Below, piece after piece: positions 25,069 through 36,089 of a DNA stretch of 64,000 nt (position 1 is its first letter; each line of letters starts with the position of its first letter). The notes beneath the pieces are model-generated. The model was not told where the DNA came from, did no database searches, and saw only the letters and a list, made by a program, of their open reading frames with translations. The DNA is from Nymphaea colorata (Eukaryota > Streptophyta > Magnoliopsida > Nymphaeales > Nymphaeaceae). Location: the NCBI RefSeq assembly GCF_008831285.2, contig NC_045138.2, positions 17,579,934-17,643,933 on the forward strand, given 5' to 3'. A program made the translations under genes and the position numbers.

Positions 25069-28001
25069 TCATTGTTTCTCATTCTCAAGAGTGAAGTCCC
25101 ACAGATCTCCATACTTCTCATTGAAGTCCCATATATCCATCGTGTTATAATCAGCTATCAGCTTGTCTCTAGCTCCTCTTTCCATGTTGTAGATCTGTGG
25201 CTCAAAGTTGTGGGGCTTGTCCGGTTTACCCATTTCAATGCCACAGAATATCGCTACAAAAACAGCTGCACCAATGTATAGATATTCCCCCTGGAAAAAA
25301 GGCAAAGGAAACAAAAAAAAAGAACAGTTGATTGAACTGATTTATAGCACAAATCTCAGAATATGGATTGTGAGGAAAGCTGATTTAAGTCATCTGACAG
25401 AAAAATCAGTGGTTCAGATCAGCATCCAACATGAACTGACATAGTATTTTGTCCAAGGATCGAATGATGAACAGGTTTCGGATTATACTAATTTGATTCT
25501 CAAAGGTAAAGTAGCACTTCTTGAATGTGAAAGGTTCCTTAGCATGTTTATACTATCTGGACGAGTGTGTCTGCTACTTTAAGGAAAATGGCAAAGAGGT
25601 GAAGCTTGTAGGCAGTGAACGACACTACCATATTGCTGAACTTGGAGTTCAGCAAATGGGGTATGACAATTTCTCAATTGTTCATAAATTTCAAAGATCG
25701 AGAGTTGTTAAAATTACTTCATAAATTACTTCACAGACGTTCCTTTAGAAATTTGATAAGATTATGTTTGAATGATTTTATGATCACGATTGAACTTCTT
25801 GAACAAGTATGCAGTAAAGTTCAACCTGCTAGCATTACGAAGACCTCATGTTTAAGTCAATGAAAGGATACTTATTTGGTGACTTCATCTGCCACCTACA
25901 AATAAGGTGAACATGGCACATACACACATAGGATTGGACAATGAGAGTACCTGAACATGATAGACCATGCCAGCCAGTACAGCAGGAAGAAAAAGCCATG
26001 ACATTAGCCCTGCCAAAGACATAACCACGAATGATAAAAGAATTGCTTACCCTAAAATAAAGAAGCCTTGAAGACAAGGAACCCGTAATGTGATGGTAAA
26101 ACGTGTTAGAAGCCCAGTTTAAGCATCAAAAATAGTTTAGAAAAAGGTCGCTTCAATGCCAAAACTAGGTTTCTGACACAGTCCTGGTATCATCCACACG
26201 GGGATTTCTCACCCTGAAAGCCTGAGGGAGGTTCTGCTGCTTCATAGTCATATTTAACTGCTTCCCAGAATGACATCTTTTCTGAAACAGCAGTATAGTG
26301 TTAATACCATTCTAAGAACAATCATAGCATATCAGGTAAGTTTTCTGTACATTGTCCTAACTTTAGCAATATGATACGTCCAAATGAACTTTTAACTAAT
26401 GAAGAAAGCAAATCAGGATGCAACTGAAGTAACACCCCCCACTGCCAATGTCAGTTATTGAATGTGGATTTTAGTAGGCCCAACTAAAAGGGCATGTACA
26501 TGTGGAAGTTGTGAATGCCAAGAGACCAGTCCCTTATGCTGACATGCAAAAGAAAAAAGGCAGATAATCTAGCCAACATATGTTTCCTCCAAAAAGTAAT
26601 TCACAAAAAGTTACTTCTATGAATTGGATAATTGCATTTTTACTTGTGATGTTGAATCTAAAATAAATTTTCAAGGCTATAATGCAGGAGGAGGAAGGGA
26701 TTTAATATGGTTCACAAGTCCCCAGTAGTGACTGAAGCTGGGTTTCAAGTATCAAATCCTATACAACTTGACTTCAATGATTGTGAAGGTTCGGAGACTC
26801 AAATTCAGTCAGTCATGGAAAGATACATGCATTTATTCTGCAGATTAGAAGTTTTACTTTTGCTTCTTTAGAGCCACAAGTCAGCAGTTCTGATTAATAT
26901 GATCTTCTAAGCAGTTCGTGACAAATAAAAAATAAGCATGCACAACTACAACTACTGCATGAGTGCTACTAAACGTGGTTTGTTAATTTTTCTCTTACAT
27001 GTGCCAAACTTGATCCTCAAGTCTTGATCATAATGTGTTGCTAGTTCCCCAGTTTATGCTTTTAGTTGTTTAATTAGTTGCTCTTCCTCTCTCTCTTTCT
27101 CGCTCTCTCTCTCTAAAATAACTGAAAGTTCACGTGGTGACAGCGAACGGTATTTGGTAGCTTTCCCTGCAGCAAATCCTGTTTCCTGCCCGACCATTTA
27201 CTAGTAACAAAAAATTTGGCCCGTTGAAATGCTCATCAAAAGTTTCATTAAAATAAACCGGTAGTGTATTGTTAGAATCTCGTCATAATTCATTTTCAAA
27301 GGGACGGTACCTTCTTGGCCTTCAAAGTATGTATGGTGATCGTCGTATTCGCCGTACTTGAAATCCTCCTAATAAACCCAAAACAGAACAACTTGAACTT
27401 CAATCTGAAGGACAATAATTCAGAAACGGAGAGCAGAAAATTTTGCTACTTGAACTGAAAGCTTCAAGGAAACTGGAAAAGGAAAAAAAAAAAAAAAAGA
27501 GCCCATTTATAAAAATTCACACTAAATTTATCTAGCACCAAAAAAAAATCCAAGACAAATTAGAGGACAAAATTCTGATGAATAGAAATCCACAGAGATA
27601 GCCATCTTTTCTCAGAACAGAACCTTGCATTGCCAAATGAAATCTGACAAGTATCTCTGTTCTCTCAATTCAAAAACTCAAATAACACCTTTTGAAGTAA
27701 CAAAGAACAACGATTTTGAAGAAGAAGAAAAAGAACAGGACGAAAAAGAAATAGAAGGAGAATCAAGAGGAACTCAGTTTACCCCACTGATGCTGTTAGT
27801 CTCCCATCGGTCTTGTTTTTCTTCAACAAGGTCAGGCTCCACTTCTGCTATTCCAACAGCATGCAGCCTCTTAGTCATAAGCCTTTTCGGGTAGACCAAG
27901 AGGCCTCCATTTTCGGATTTGCAGACGAAAAATTTTGTTGGTGCCCCTGCATTTGCAGGAAAACGATTGGTAACGATGACCTTGGGCGCCAAGGAGGCCA
28001 T
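25069..28001 (-). CDS. photosynthetic NDH subcomplex B subunit PnsB5 (NDH18)-like
   Basis: Probable subunit of the thylakoid NADH dehydrogenase-like complex. Five exons: 27783-28001, 27311-27368, 26213-26281, 25951-26009 and 25290 down to the stop at 25069. Phases agree throughout (0, 1, 1, 0), giving 208 residues, close to the about 212 I recall for Arabidopsis At5g43750. Residues 1 to about 45 look like a plastid transit peptide (MASLAPKVIVTNRFPANAG..). Then come EDFKYGEYDDHHTYFEG and two hydrophobic stretches (residues about 117-133 and 138-152). The highly conserved tail includes NFEPQIYNMERGARDKLI and IWDFNEKYGDLWDF. It shares an 815-bp spacer head to head with TATA. The protein family is certain to be plant-conserved. 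The PnsB5 name rests on memory of length and sequence. A mitochondrial complex I accessory subunit is the main alternative. Confidence 0.65.
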
Positions 28002-28816
28002 TTTTCCCGAGCTTCGAGTGCTGGACTTCCATTCCTTTATTCAAGCGATGAACGTTTTGATCTGCCTTATCCGACTACCGGTTGTGTGGTGTGACTTGGG
28101 GCGTCGAGAAGCAGCTCTAGATTCCGTCCTTTTGTACACCGGTGCAGGCCACGTCTAGGTTGGCCTCCACAGCAGCTGGGCCGGACTGAGCTTAGCCTGA
28201 CCGATCTGGACGATATCGATCTGACTTCTGACCGGACCTAGCCTGTTGGAACTTGGTCTGGCGCTGATAATACTGAACTTAGACTGGGGCTTGAGTCTGT
28301 TTTCAACATAAAAGAACATTGAGCTGAACCTACCTCGTTAATGAACCTACCTCGTTAATGCGAGCGAGTCGCAAACTAATGTTTGCGAGAAGTATTTCAT
28401 CCCACTATCCAAATGAAACCGAACTTATATATTGTCTGGTATGAACCCAATGTACCACTTTCTTAACCATGTCATTTAGACATTTGGACTTGGTTAAAAC
28501 TATGCTATCTTTCAGTATTATCGCAGATAGTTCTTTTTGGTGCAGTGTGTGTGGTGTGTGTTATTTGCCGTAGTAAGATCAGGTTCTCTCTCGAGCTTAG
28601 CTGATTCTAGCCAAGCTGAGTCCTGTAAGGTTCGAGCTGGCTTGAACTGGGCTCTTGAACACCTAGCCGTCACAATGTGGAGCGGAGACCATCTTTTTCG
28701 TGTCCAGTCTAGGAAAAGACCCGACCCGGACTTTAGACGCACAGGATTTTGTGCTATAAAATTTTGTGGTGATTTTGCGGAGTGGTGAAGAGAGAGAGAG
28801 CGAGAAGGAGAAGACG
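28002..28816. promoter_or_regulatory. shared head-to-head promoter region of PnsB5-like gene and TATA
   Basis: The two start codons lie 815 bp apart and point away from each other. On the TATA side a TATAAA box at 28755-28760 precedes a GA run (28789-28810) and ATG 28817, fixing a very short leader. A 17-bp unit (TGAACCTACCTCGTTAA) is repeated in tandem at 28325-28341 and 28342-28358. No clear TATA box was found for the minus-strand gene. Confidence 0.6.
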
Positions 28817-29930
28817 ATGGTGATGCCTTCTTCTCTCTTGCTTCCTTCTGTTTCTCTCTCTAGAGTCCCGACACTGCCACCACCTTCCTTGTCGTCCGCC
28901 AACTCTCTCTTCTTCACCAGTGGCAGCGGCGTCTTCCTGAGGAAGAGCGCCACTCTGTCTCTGCGCAGGAAAAATAGTGGTGGTGCCGGGCTCGAATGCC
29001 ACTGCTTGTTCGGGCTCGGGGTCCCCGAGCTCGTCGTCATTGCGGGGGTTGCGGCACTCGTCTTCGGGCCGAAGAAGCTTCCGGAGATTGGCCGGAGTAT
29101 CGGAAAGACCGTCAGGAGCTTCCAGGAGGTGGGGTTTCTGAGGGTGTTTTCTAAATCGATGCTAATTCTTGCAGAAATTTCCATATTTATGTCAGACATG
29201 TTTGATTTTCATGTTTAAATCTGTGGAAACAAAGATGGTTTTTCTTGTTTTTTTCTTAGTTTAGAGAGAGAAAATTAGTTTTTCATCCCCCAACCCTGCA
29301 GGAATGAAGACGGGGTTTCTTGCTTTTTGGTTGATGAATGAACCTCATGCCTGGTTGATGGGTCCTGTTTTCTTCCTGGTGATGAGACTCATATTAATGC
29401 CGGTCATCCTAATCTAAATGACCTACAATTCACTCTTTCATGTAATTTTCCTTCTAAGATGTCTACAGAATTTTTTAAGAAGGTGCTCTCAAAGGGATTC
29501 TGCTACCATATTTCGTCACTATCTTGACACGAGTCTTCATTTTGCTAATAAGAGTACTATATCGTAAACTTTGTCATCTACAGCGAATAGAACTCAGTGG
29601 AAGAAGGATATTGATTTATGTATTCGATAAAAATTGCCGACTGGTATTATCCTATCTGTCAACTAGCTTTTTGCGGGTTATGATCACTAGAACTTGATAA
29701 TTTGTCCCATGAAGATACCTATTTTTGTTTGACACTAGTGTCCTTTTATCTTGACGCTTCTTTTTCTTGATAAGTCAGTGGGATTTGATAATTTCTTGCA
29801 ATCTTCTTCATACTGGCAGGCAACAAAAGAGTTCCAGTCTGAACTGAAAAAGGACACGGCTGGTACAGAAGAGACATTGACAACAGACTCCAAAGCTGAA
29901 GAGGAGAAACAGGACGCTAAGATCCAGTGA
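28817..29930 (+). CDS. TATA: thylakoid Tat translocase subunit TATA (Tha4)
   Basis: Plastid TatA-type protein. It oligomerises on the cpTatC-Hcf106 receptor to move folded proteins into the thylakoid lumen using the proton gradient. Two exons, 28817-29128 and 29820-29930, join in phase 0 to give 140 residues. Residues 1 to about 60 are a Ser/Leu/Pro-rich transit peptide. The mature part begins near Cys61-His-Cys and contains FGLGVPELVVIAGV with the family's membrane-buried Glu (residue 71). The hinge FGPKKLP follows (83-89), then the amphipathic helix EIGRSIGKTVRSFQE, then ATKEFQSELKKD and a loose acidic tail ending DAKIQ. The length and short tail separate it from Hcf106 (TatB type), which is longer. 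A second ATG two codons in (28823) could also be used. A TATA box lies 57 bp upstream of the ATG. Confidence 0.93.
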
Positions 29931-30981
29931 AAGTTCACAAACCTTCAGTTGCAAGGAATGTGTACCTTCACTGATGAACGGACATTTGTATTACTTGCAT
30001 TCTTAGGGAAACATATTCAGCGTGTTTGTGCTGCTTCTTAATGAAAATATGTAACATATTTAGTTCCGTCGTGTTGGTTTTATTCAGCTGTTACTTATCA
30101 CAGTGCGTAGTACATGTCTTGATTCCTGAAGCAGCTTACTGAAATTTTTCAGTATATGGATGCGAATGGTTTTGATATAATTTTGGGATTTTGATTTCGT
30201 TTTTTTGATCGTGTTGAATTGGATCAGACCTGTGTCGGCGCCTGGTTGGGAGACGCTATACCTCGTACATGGGAGTTGTCTAAGATGCTGATGAATTGGA
30301 ATTATGTAAGTCCCAGGTAGCCGCCACTAACCATACAGGCGTTGCCGATGTAATGCTTCACTGTGGAAAACCAGACCAACTTGCATGGACATGAAAAAAT
30401 TCGGGGGGCCTCGCAGTGTTTCTCTCTCTACTTTTAAGTTCTGACCACATCCATCTACTCCATCCATGTCGTAATGAAAAATGGATATGTATGACAAAGT
30501 TAGAGATGGACTGGATCTGAATTGGGATTAACAGTCTTACAAATCAAAAGATTCAGATGGGGTGCTTGAGGAAAAAATTGCTACAAATTTCAATTTGCAA
30601 CTTGAAGTCTGGGTTTGTTTTGTTCTTATCCTGACTTTGCAGCAGAAAATTGTATCCGTCATGATATAAACATTGCCAAAGAGAAAATTACTCATACTCA
30701 AATACCAACGTGAAATGTAGAACTCGTTCTACAAACCAGGAGGAGAAAACGGTACCTTACCCACATAGAGCATGTTCCTTTTTTCCTTCACAGCATAAGA
30801 GATACCATTTCTTCCCCATCTCTTAGAAATCCCAATCAGAAATTGGGGAGCTTAAGTTATGAAACATTTAAACACCTGAACAACCAAGGACACCCCAAAC
30901 AGGAATCTATTGATGCCCGACAAAAAAGTCCACCTCAAAGAAAACCTTGAGAATGGCGTACTGGCATCAGCAACATGAATG
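29931..30981. other. convergent spacer between TATA and EFG1
   Basis: Holds the two 3' untranslated regions facing each other. No further gene or repeat is recognised. A leftover frame beyond the EFG1 stop shows nothing conserved. Confidence 0.5.
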
Positions 30982-33900
30982 CTAGGCTTGTTTCCGCTTT
31001 TTCCATTGACGTTTTCTCTTAGGCTTATAAGAATCAGAATTTGAACTGAGATTGCTGCTTCGGCTGTTTAAGGATTTTGAAGATCCCCCAAGTTTCGAGG
31101 TCCGGCGGCTCGTCTGTGAAGTGTTGCTGGATGAAGATAACTCTCCTTTTGGCGTGGATGTATTTGTGCTCGATGAACATGAAAAACCACCACGATGTGC
31201 CGAACGAATCCTTGGTGGTGGCAGTAAAGCCCGTACATAGATCTGCCTCTGTTTCAAGTATAAAAAGAGAATAAATTGCTCCTGTTTCTTTTTAAGAATG
31301 TAACTCATGAATCTAACAAGGAAACCTGATTTTTCTCATCACTCGACATGCCAGAAGTTGCTCTCCCTGAGGCACCTGAAGCCTGCTCCCTGCAGATACC
31401 AAGCAGAAAAACCACTTACCAAATTCAGCGAGGCATCTTGAATATAAAAAGCGGCATACAGGTAAAACTCTGAGAAACACATGCAGGACCAAGGGTGCTG
31501 CAGCAGCTATAATGCAAGATCATAACAAAATTTACCCGTAACCAGTGTAAGACATAGTACCTCAATAATATTTCATAAGACTGCATTCAAATGCATTAAC
31601 AATGTAGTACATTTAAAAATCCACTAGCAGATGTCAAACTGGAAACACAATCATCAGAATACCGTATCTGAATGTGAAGTACATTTCTTGTCAAATTAAT
31701 TATGGTACAGCCATATCAGGACATCAGATCATAGACTCTCTTGGTTATGGATTAGTCCAATTGTGTCTGTGCATGTCTGCATATATGATTTTGTGAAGAT
31801 TGTGCACGTGTGTGCATAGATTTTCATGTATTCACCATGTTCTCTGCAGATACCAAGCGGGCAAATCCGTTTATCAAGTTCGGCCAGGCATCCTCTGTAT
31901 AAATAGAGCTGCATACAGGTAAAACTCAGAAAGACATTGAGGACCAGGCATAACACAGCACTTGTAGCACAAGATGATAACAAAGTCTACCTATAATCAG
32001 CTTAACCATAGTATATCAGCTGTATCGCGGACTGCATTCAAGTGCATTAACCATGTTCCACAGTTAGTATGTAAAGATGTTAAACTGCAAGTAAAATAAT
32101 TAGAATGCTTTATTTGAATGTGAGGCACATTTCTTATACAGCCATATCCATGACAACAGATCATATACTCTAGTGATTTGTCAAGTTGTGTCTGTGCATG
32201 TCTATATATGATTAATCTAGGTTAATATTGTAGACATGTGTGCCCAGCATTCTCATGTACTCATCACATCAGCATATGCCATGAAAGAAAGAAGAAGAAG
32301 GAAAATGTTCCTATTACCTCTGAAGATCCTCATACTAAAACCTTATGCACTGAAGCTTGCCCTGCCTCCTCTAGGCATATATACCTACCCATGAACCACA
32401 GAATTGAATAGCAGCATTGTGCCCATGATGCATTATATTTTCTCCAAACTGAAACTAGTTCAGAAGTTTCTCAGAGACTTTAGTGCCACAAATGCATATA
32501 AAATATTTCTACCTGACACACTCCTGGCAATTTTTGTCATCCTGTTAGGTCTTTGAGAACTGATTGCACTCTCTGGTCTTCACACCAAACAAGTTTCCAT
32601 AAACTCTGAAACTTTCAATATGTGTGTGTACATGTGTTTACTCACTGACGAAGTATTACATAAAAAATATGCCCTCAAATCTAACATCTCTGTTATTTTT
32701 GCAAAAGATATCTCTATGTCACTTATCCAGCTGAAAAGGTATTGTTATCAACATGTTTTATCTGTTCTCAATTCCATTTGTTCATTTCACAATGAGAAAA
32801 TCATAATTCACAAGATCCTATTTCCGCATTGCCAATCAAACCCAAACATGCACATTGCATATGAACTTGATGAAAGAAAACATTTTAAGTACAAAATTTC
32901 AAAAACAACACCCCTGGTTCTAGCACCATTAGAAATGAATTAATGAAACCGTATTGACTTAGAAAAACCAACAAAAAAGAAAGAAGAGGTAGACTTCCTC
33001 CAATGGACAATTGACAAATTACCTTGTATTTATATCCGTCCATTCATCATCTGCATCTGCTTCATCACTGGAGCTTCCACTCAAGAAAAAATCATCTTCA
33101 CTGACATCCAAGGGGCCATCCTCATCACTTCCTGTTTCTGTAAAAAGATAACCAGTCTATTTGATACCAGGCCTTCCAAATATTTAAAATGGAAATAAGT
33201 AACATTACCAGTAAGCAATTATAACACAAAAACTAACAGTCAGCTATTTGTAGTTCAGCATGACATGGATAATGATCCTGAAAAACATAGATCAATTAAG
33301 GATGTGTCAGGCACTATCAGCGAAGCGAACCTTCTAAATCCTTTCCACTAGCTGCAGCAGCCAGGAGATTGGCTTTGATCTGCTTGCGCAATCTGTTCCT
33401 TCTATCAACTATATCCACATCATCACCTCCCATAAACAAAGAGACATACTTTTCTGACTTGGGGAAAAACTGGAATTCAAGAAAAACAAGTTAATGTCAA
33501 CTAAGTCTACAGAAATAACCATCATAGATCTCAATTTCCTTTAGAAAAGAAGGCATGGTTCACTCAAGAAAGAAAACACATCATCGAGGTATTTACTTCC
33601 CCCCGCTACAGTACAACAGAAACTTGCAAAAGCATGACTTATATGATGTCACATCATACAGAATAATAAATAGAAAGGCCAGATCTCTATATAGCTGAAG
33701 GTTAACTTACTGAGCAATCCAGCAAGTTTGCTCACATAATCAGATGAATCAACCACCAATTTGCAAATCAAAGAGGTTGGATTAATAAAGTAAGAAGACA
33801 AATCATACTGTAGCAGACACAGTAGCAGTACCTAATGCAAGTCCAAATACAGATGTGAACCCAAAGAAAACAGTCCAGTTCCTACTACTCTGTAGGTGCA

Positions 33901-36089
33901 GCTAGGTCGAACATCCATAATAAGATGAATTATCAACTAATTGACTCCTGAAAGTACCTCACAACAGGTCAAAAGGAACTGTCAGATCTATGTCATAAAC
34001 ACCAGATTTGTATTGTGTAGTAAACTGAAGGTAAGACAGTGACCCATAAATTAAGTAAACTATAGGGATAGTAAAACTTGAAAGGTTCAAGGATATCAGA
34101 GTGAACAACAATATTTCATACATTGAAATTTAGAGCTCATGACCACATGATGAAGTCACAATGACATAAAAATTATGCTAAAAGAATTTTACAAGATTAG
34201 AAAGCTGACAGACTCAAATTACCTTGAACATCAAAAATACGGCTTGTGGAAAACCATAAATTTCTTTTTTCCAGGTTCATCAATATGGTTTAACAGGGAA
34301 ACAGGAACCAAGGAGTTTCTAACACAATGATTCAGGAGTCACTCATAAAACCCTGCGGTTAGAGATGCACTAAACTGATTAACTGGAAATATCTAATCGA
34401 ACAGGGAAAGAAAGGAAAAAGCAAGGAAAAGGAGAGAGAATAAAAAGGAACACAAAGCATTCTCTTAAAAATGCCTCTATCATACTTGAACTCAGTGGAC
34501 TCAGATATTCATTGTGTTATACAAGTTCAACCACATGCACCTTTACAATACCTGTGTGGGACTCTACAAAAAAGGAACCTTTTATAACAAGTAAAACCAC
34601 CAATTATGGTAAGATGAATAGATGATCATAAACTTCATAAGTAGGTACTATCCCAGGAAAACAGTGTTCAGACAATATCACCAAAGCATCGCAGGATCAT
34701 CAAAAAAGGACATGACACAATTACAATACTGACTTACCCTAACATATTCAAGATCTTCCCTTAGCTGGAAAAGTTGCTGAGCTATTTGATCCTGTGCAAC
34801 CTGATCAGCTGTTCTTTGTAATCTCTCTAACCTCCTTATTCTTCTCTCAATTTTTCTCCTTTCTATGTAAAGCAAGATGAACAGAAAAAGAGAGAAATGT
34901 AATCACACAATTAATTTTTAACACATATAAAGCAGTTCCATAAGCCAAGTTCAGCCCATAATAGTGTCTGCAAGTAATGCATACCAAAAAATTTTACTCG
35001 ACGGTATCGCATGGACAATTTGCGCTCTATTACAGACTGATTTTGAATATCCTGTTGCCTTTTCAGTTCTTCTAATCTCTTTTCCTGAGCATCCCTCACT
35101 TCAGCAGGAAGGTTCTGGGACATTATATGATGAGAAACAAAGACATACAATGAGTTATAGAGAAAAGAGGCACCTCAAGACAGAACTCTGTCGGACCAAA
35201 CATTGTTATTCTTACTCATGGCTACATTTAACGTTGCAAGTGAAGCACTGAAATCAAATACCAAACTGGGCAGCATGATATCGGATGCCCACAGGAGGAA
35301 AAGAAAAAATTCCAACACCAGGAGGAACCAAACAAGTTTAACCATGACATAAATGTTTGATCATCCATTTAAGCAAAAAATAATAATAATCTAACAACCT
35401 GAATGCACGCAGAACATATTCAATACTTAGCAGCGTCAAGAATTCTTAATAAATGGCAATTAACAAGGAAACATGCGTATTCTATTGCGCTCACCCAGGA
35501 AAACAAGACAATATAGAAAAGTCGATTAAGTACGAAACCATATAATCCCAATTTATCCTACTTTCCACTCATTCTCTCGATGAAAGCAACTGTCAATACT
35601 TTCAGACTTCAATCACGATCCGCGCGTCATCTTTATACATACCAAAAGGTGATTCCAGACTTCCATTAAATCTTCAAAGAAAAACAGGATTCTCAAGAAG
35701 AAGAAAAACCCTAAACCTCCAAACATAGTAAGACAGAAACCCGACCGCGGACGCAAAATTGGCTCAAAGTAATAGAAGAAAAAGACCATTCCGCTGAAGA
35801 AAAAGAAAACAAAAAAAGAAGTGCACAAAAGATCAACGAAATCCCGCACATAGAATCTCGAGGAAGAAGTCCAATTGAACAACCTCGAATCAGAAAACGG
35901 AGGACAAGAGTCGTGGACACGGACGTGTGGTTCGGAACAAACCTTTCGAAGAAGGATACGCTCTACGGATCGAATTTGGTTCTTGAGGGACGCCGACTTG
36001 GGCTTCCTCTCGGCGGCGAGTCCCCTCGGCTGCCTGCTGACGCGTCCACGCTGTGCGATCCTCCGCCTCCCATACCCGCCGTGAGCCAT
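30982..36089 (-). CDS. EFG1: rRNA-processing protein EFG1-like
   Basis: Nucleolar small-subunit biogenesis factor of the EFG1 family (18S rRNA maturation in yeast). Seven exons: 35943-36089, 34985-35114, 34738-34862, 33331-33469, 33023-33137, 31326-31389 and 31248 down to the stop at 30982. Every phase agrees, giving 328 residues. The conserved core runs from LKNQIRSVERILLRK (exon 1) through NLPAEVRDAQEKRLEELKRQ, a Lys/Arg-rich helical stretch RRKIERRIRRLERLQ, and FFPKSEKYVSLF. It is followed by an acidic Ser/Asp/Glu segment (exon 5) and a basic C-terminus KPKRKRQWKKRKQA, a likely nucleolar signal. ATG 36089 is preceded by an in-frame GTG, not a start. Intron 1 carries a telo-box AAACCCTAA at 35706-35714 on the plus strand. 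A sense GA run (plus-strand CT, 36118-36139) precedes the ATG. Confidence 0.9.
31388..32272. repeat. diverged tandem duplication (~450 bp units) in EFG1 intron 5
   Basis: Bases 31388-31842 and 31843-32272 share the same order of recognisable blocks: TGCAGATACCAAGC (31391 and 31845), GCATACAGGTAAAACTC, GACTGCATTCAA.TGCATTAAC, ACAGCCATATC, and GTGTCTGTGCATGTCT. The offset is 454 bases. The copies have diverged considerably. The left copy carries the real acceptor of exon 6 and the right copy keeps an identical acceptor-side string. Confidence 0.85.

Noticed and set aside
28663-29199. 178-codon minus frame over the TATA gene
   Set aside because: Antisense of the well-supported TATA exon 1.
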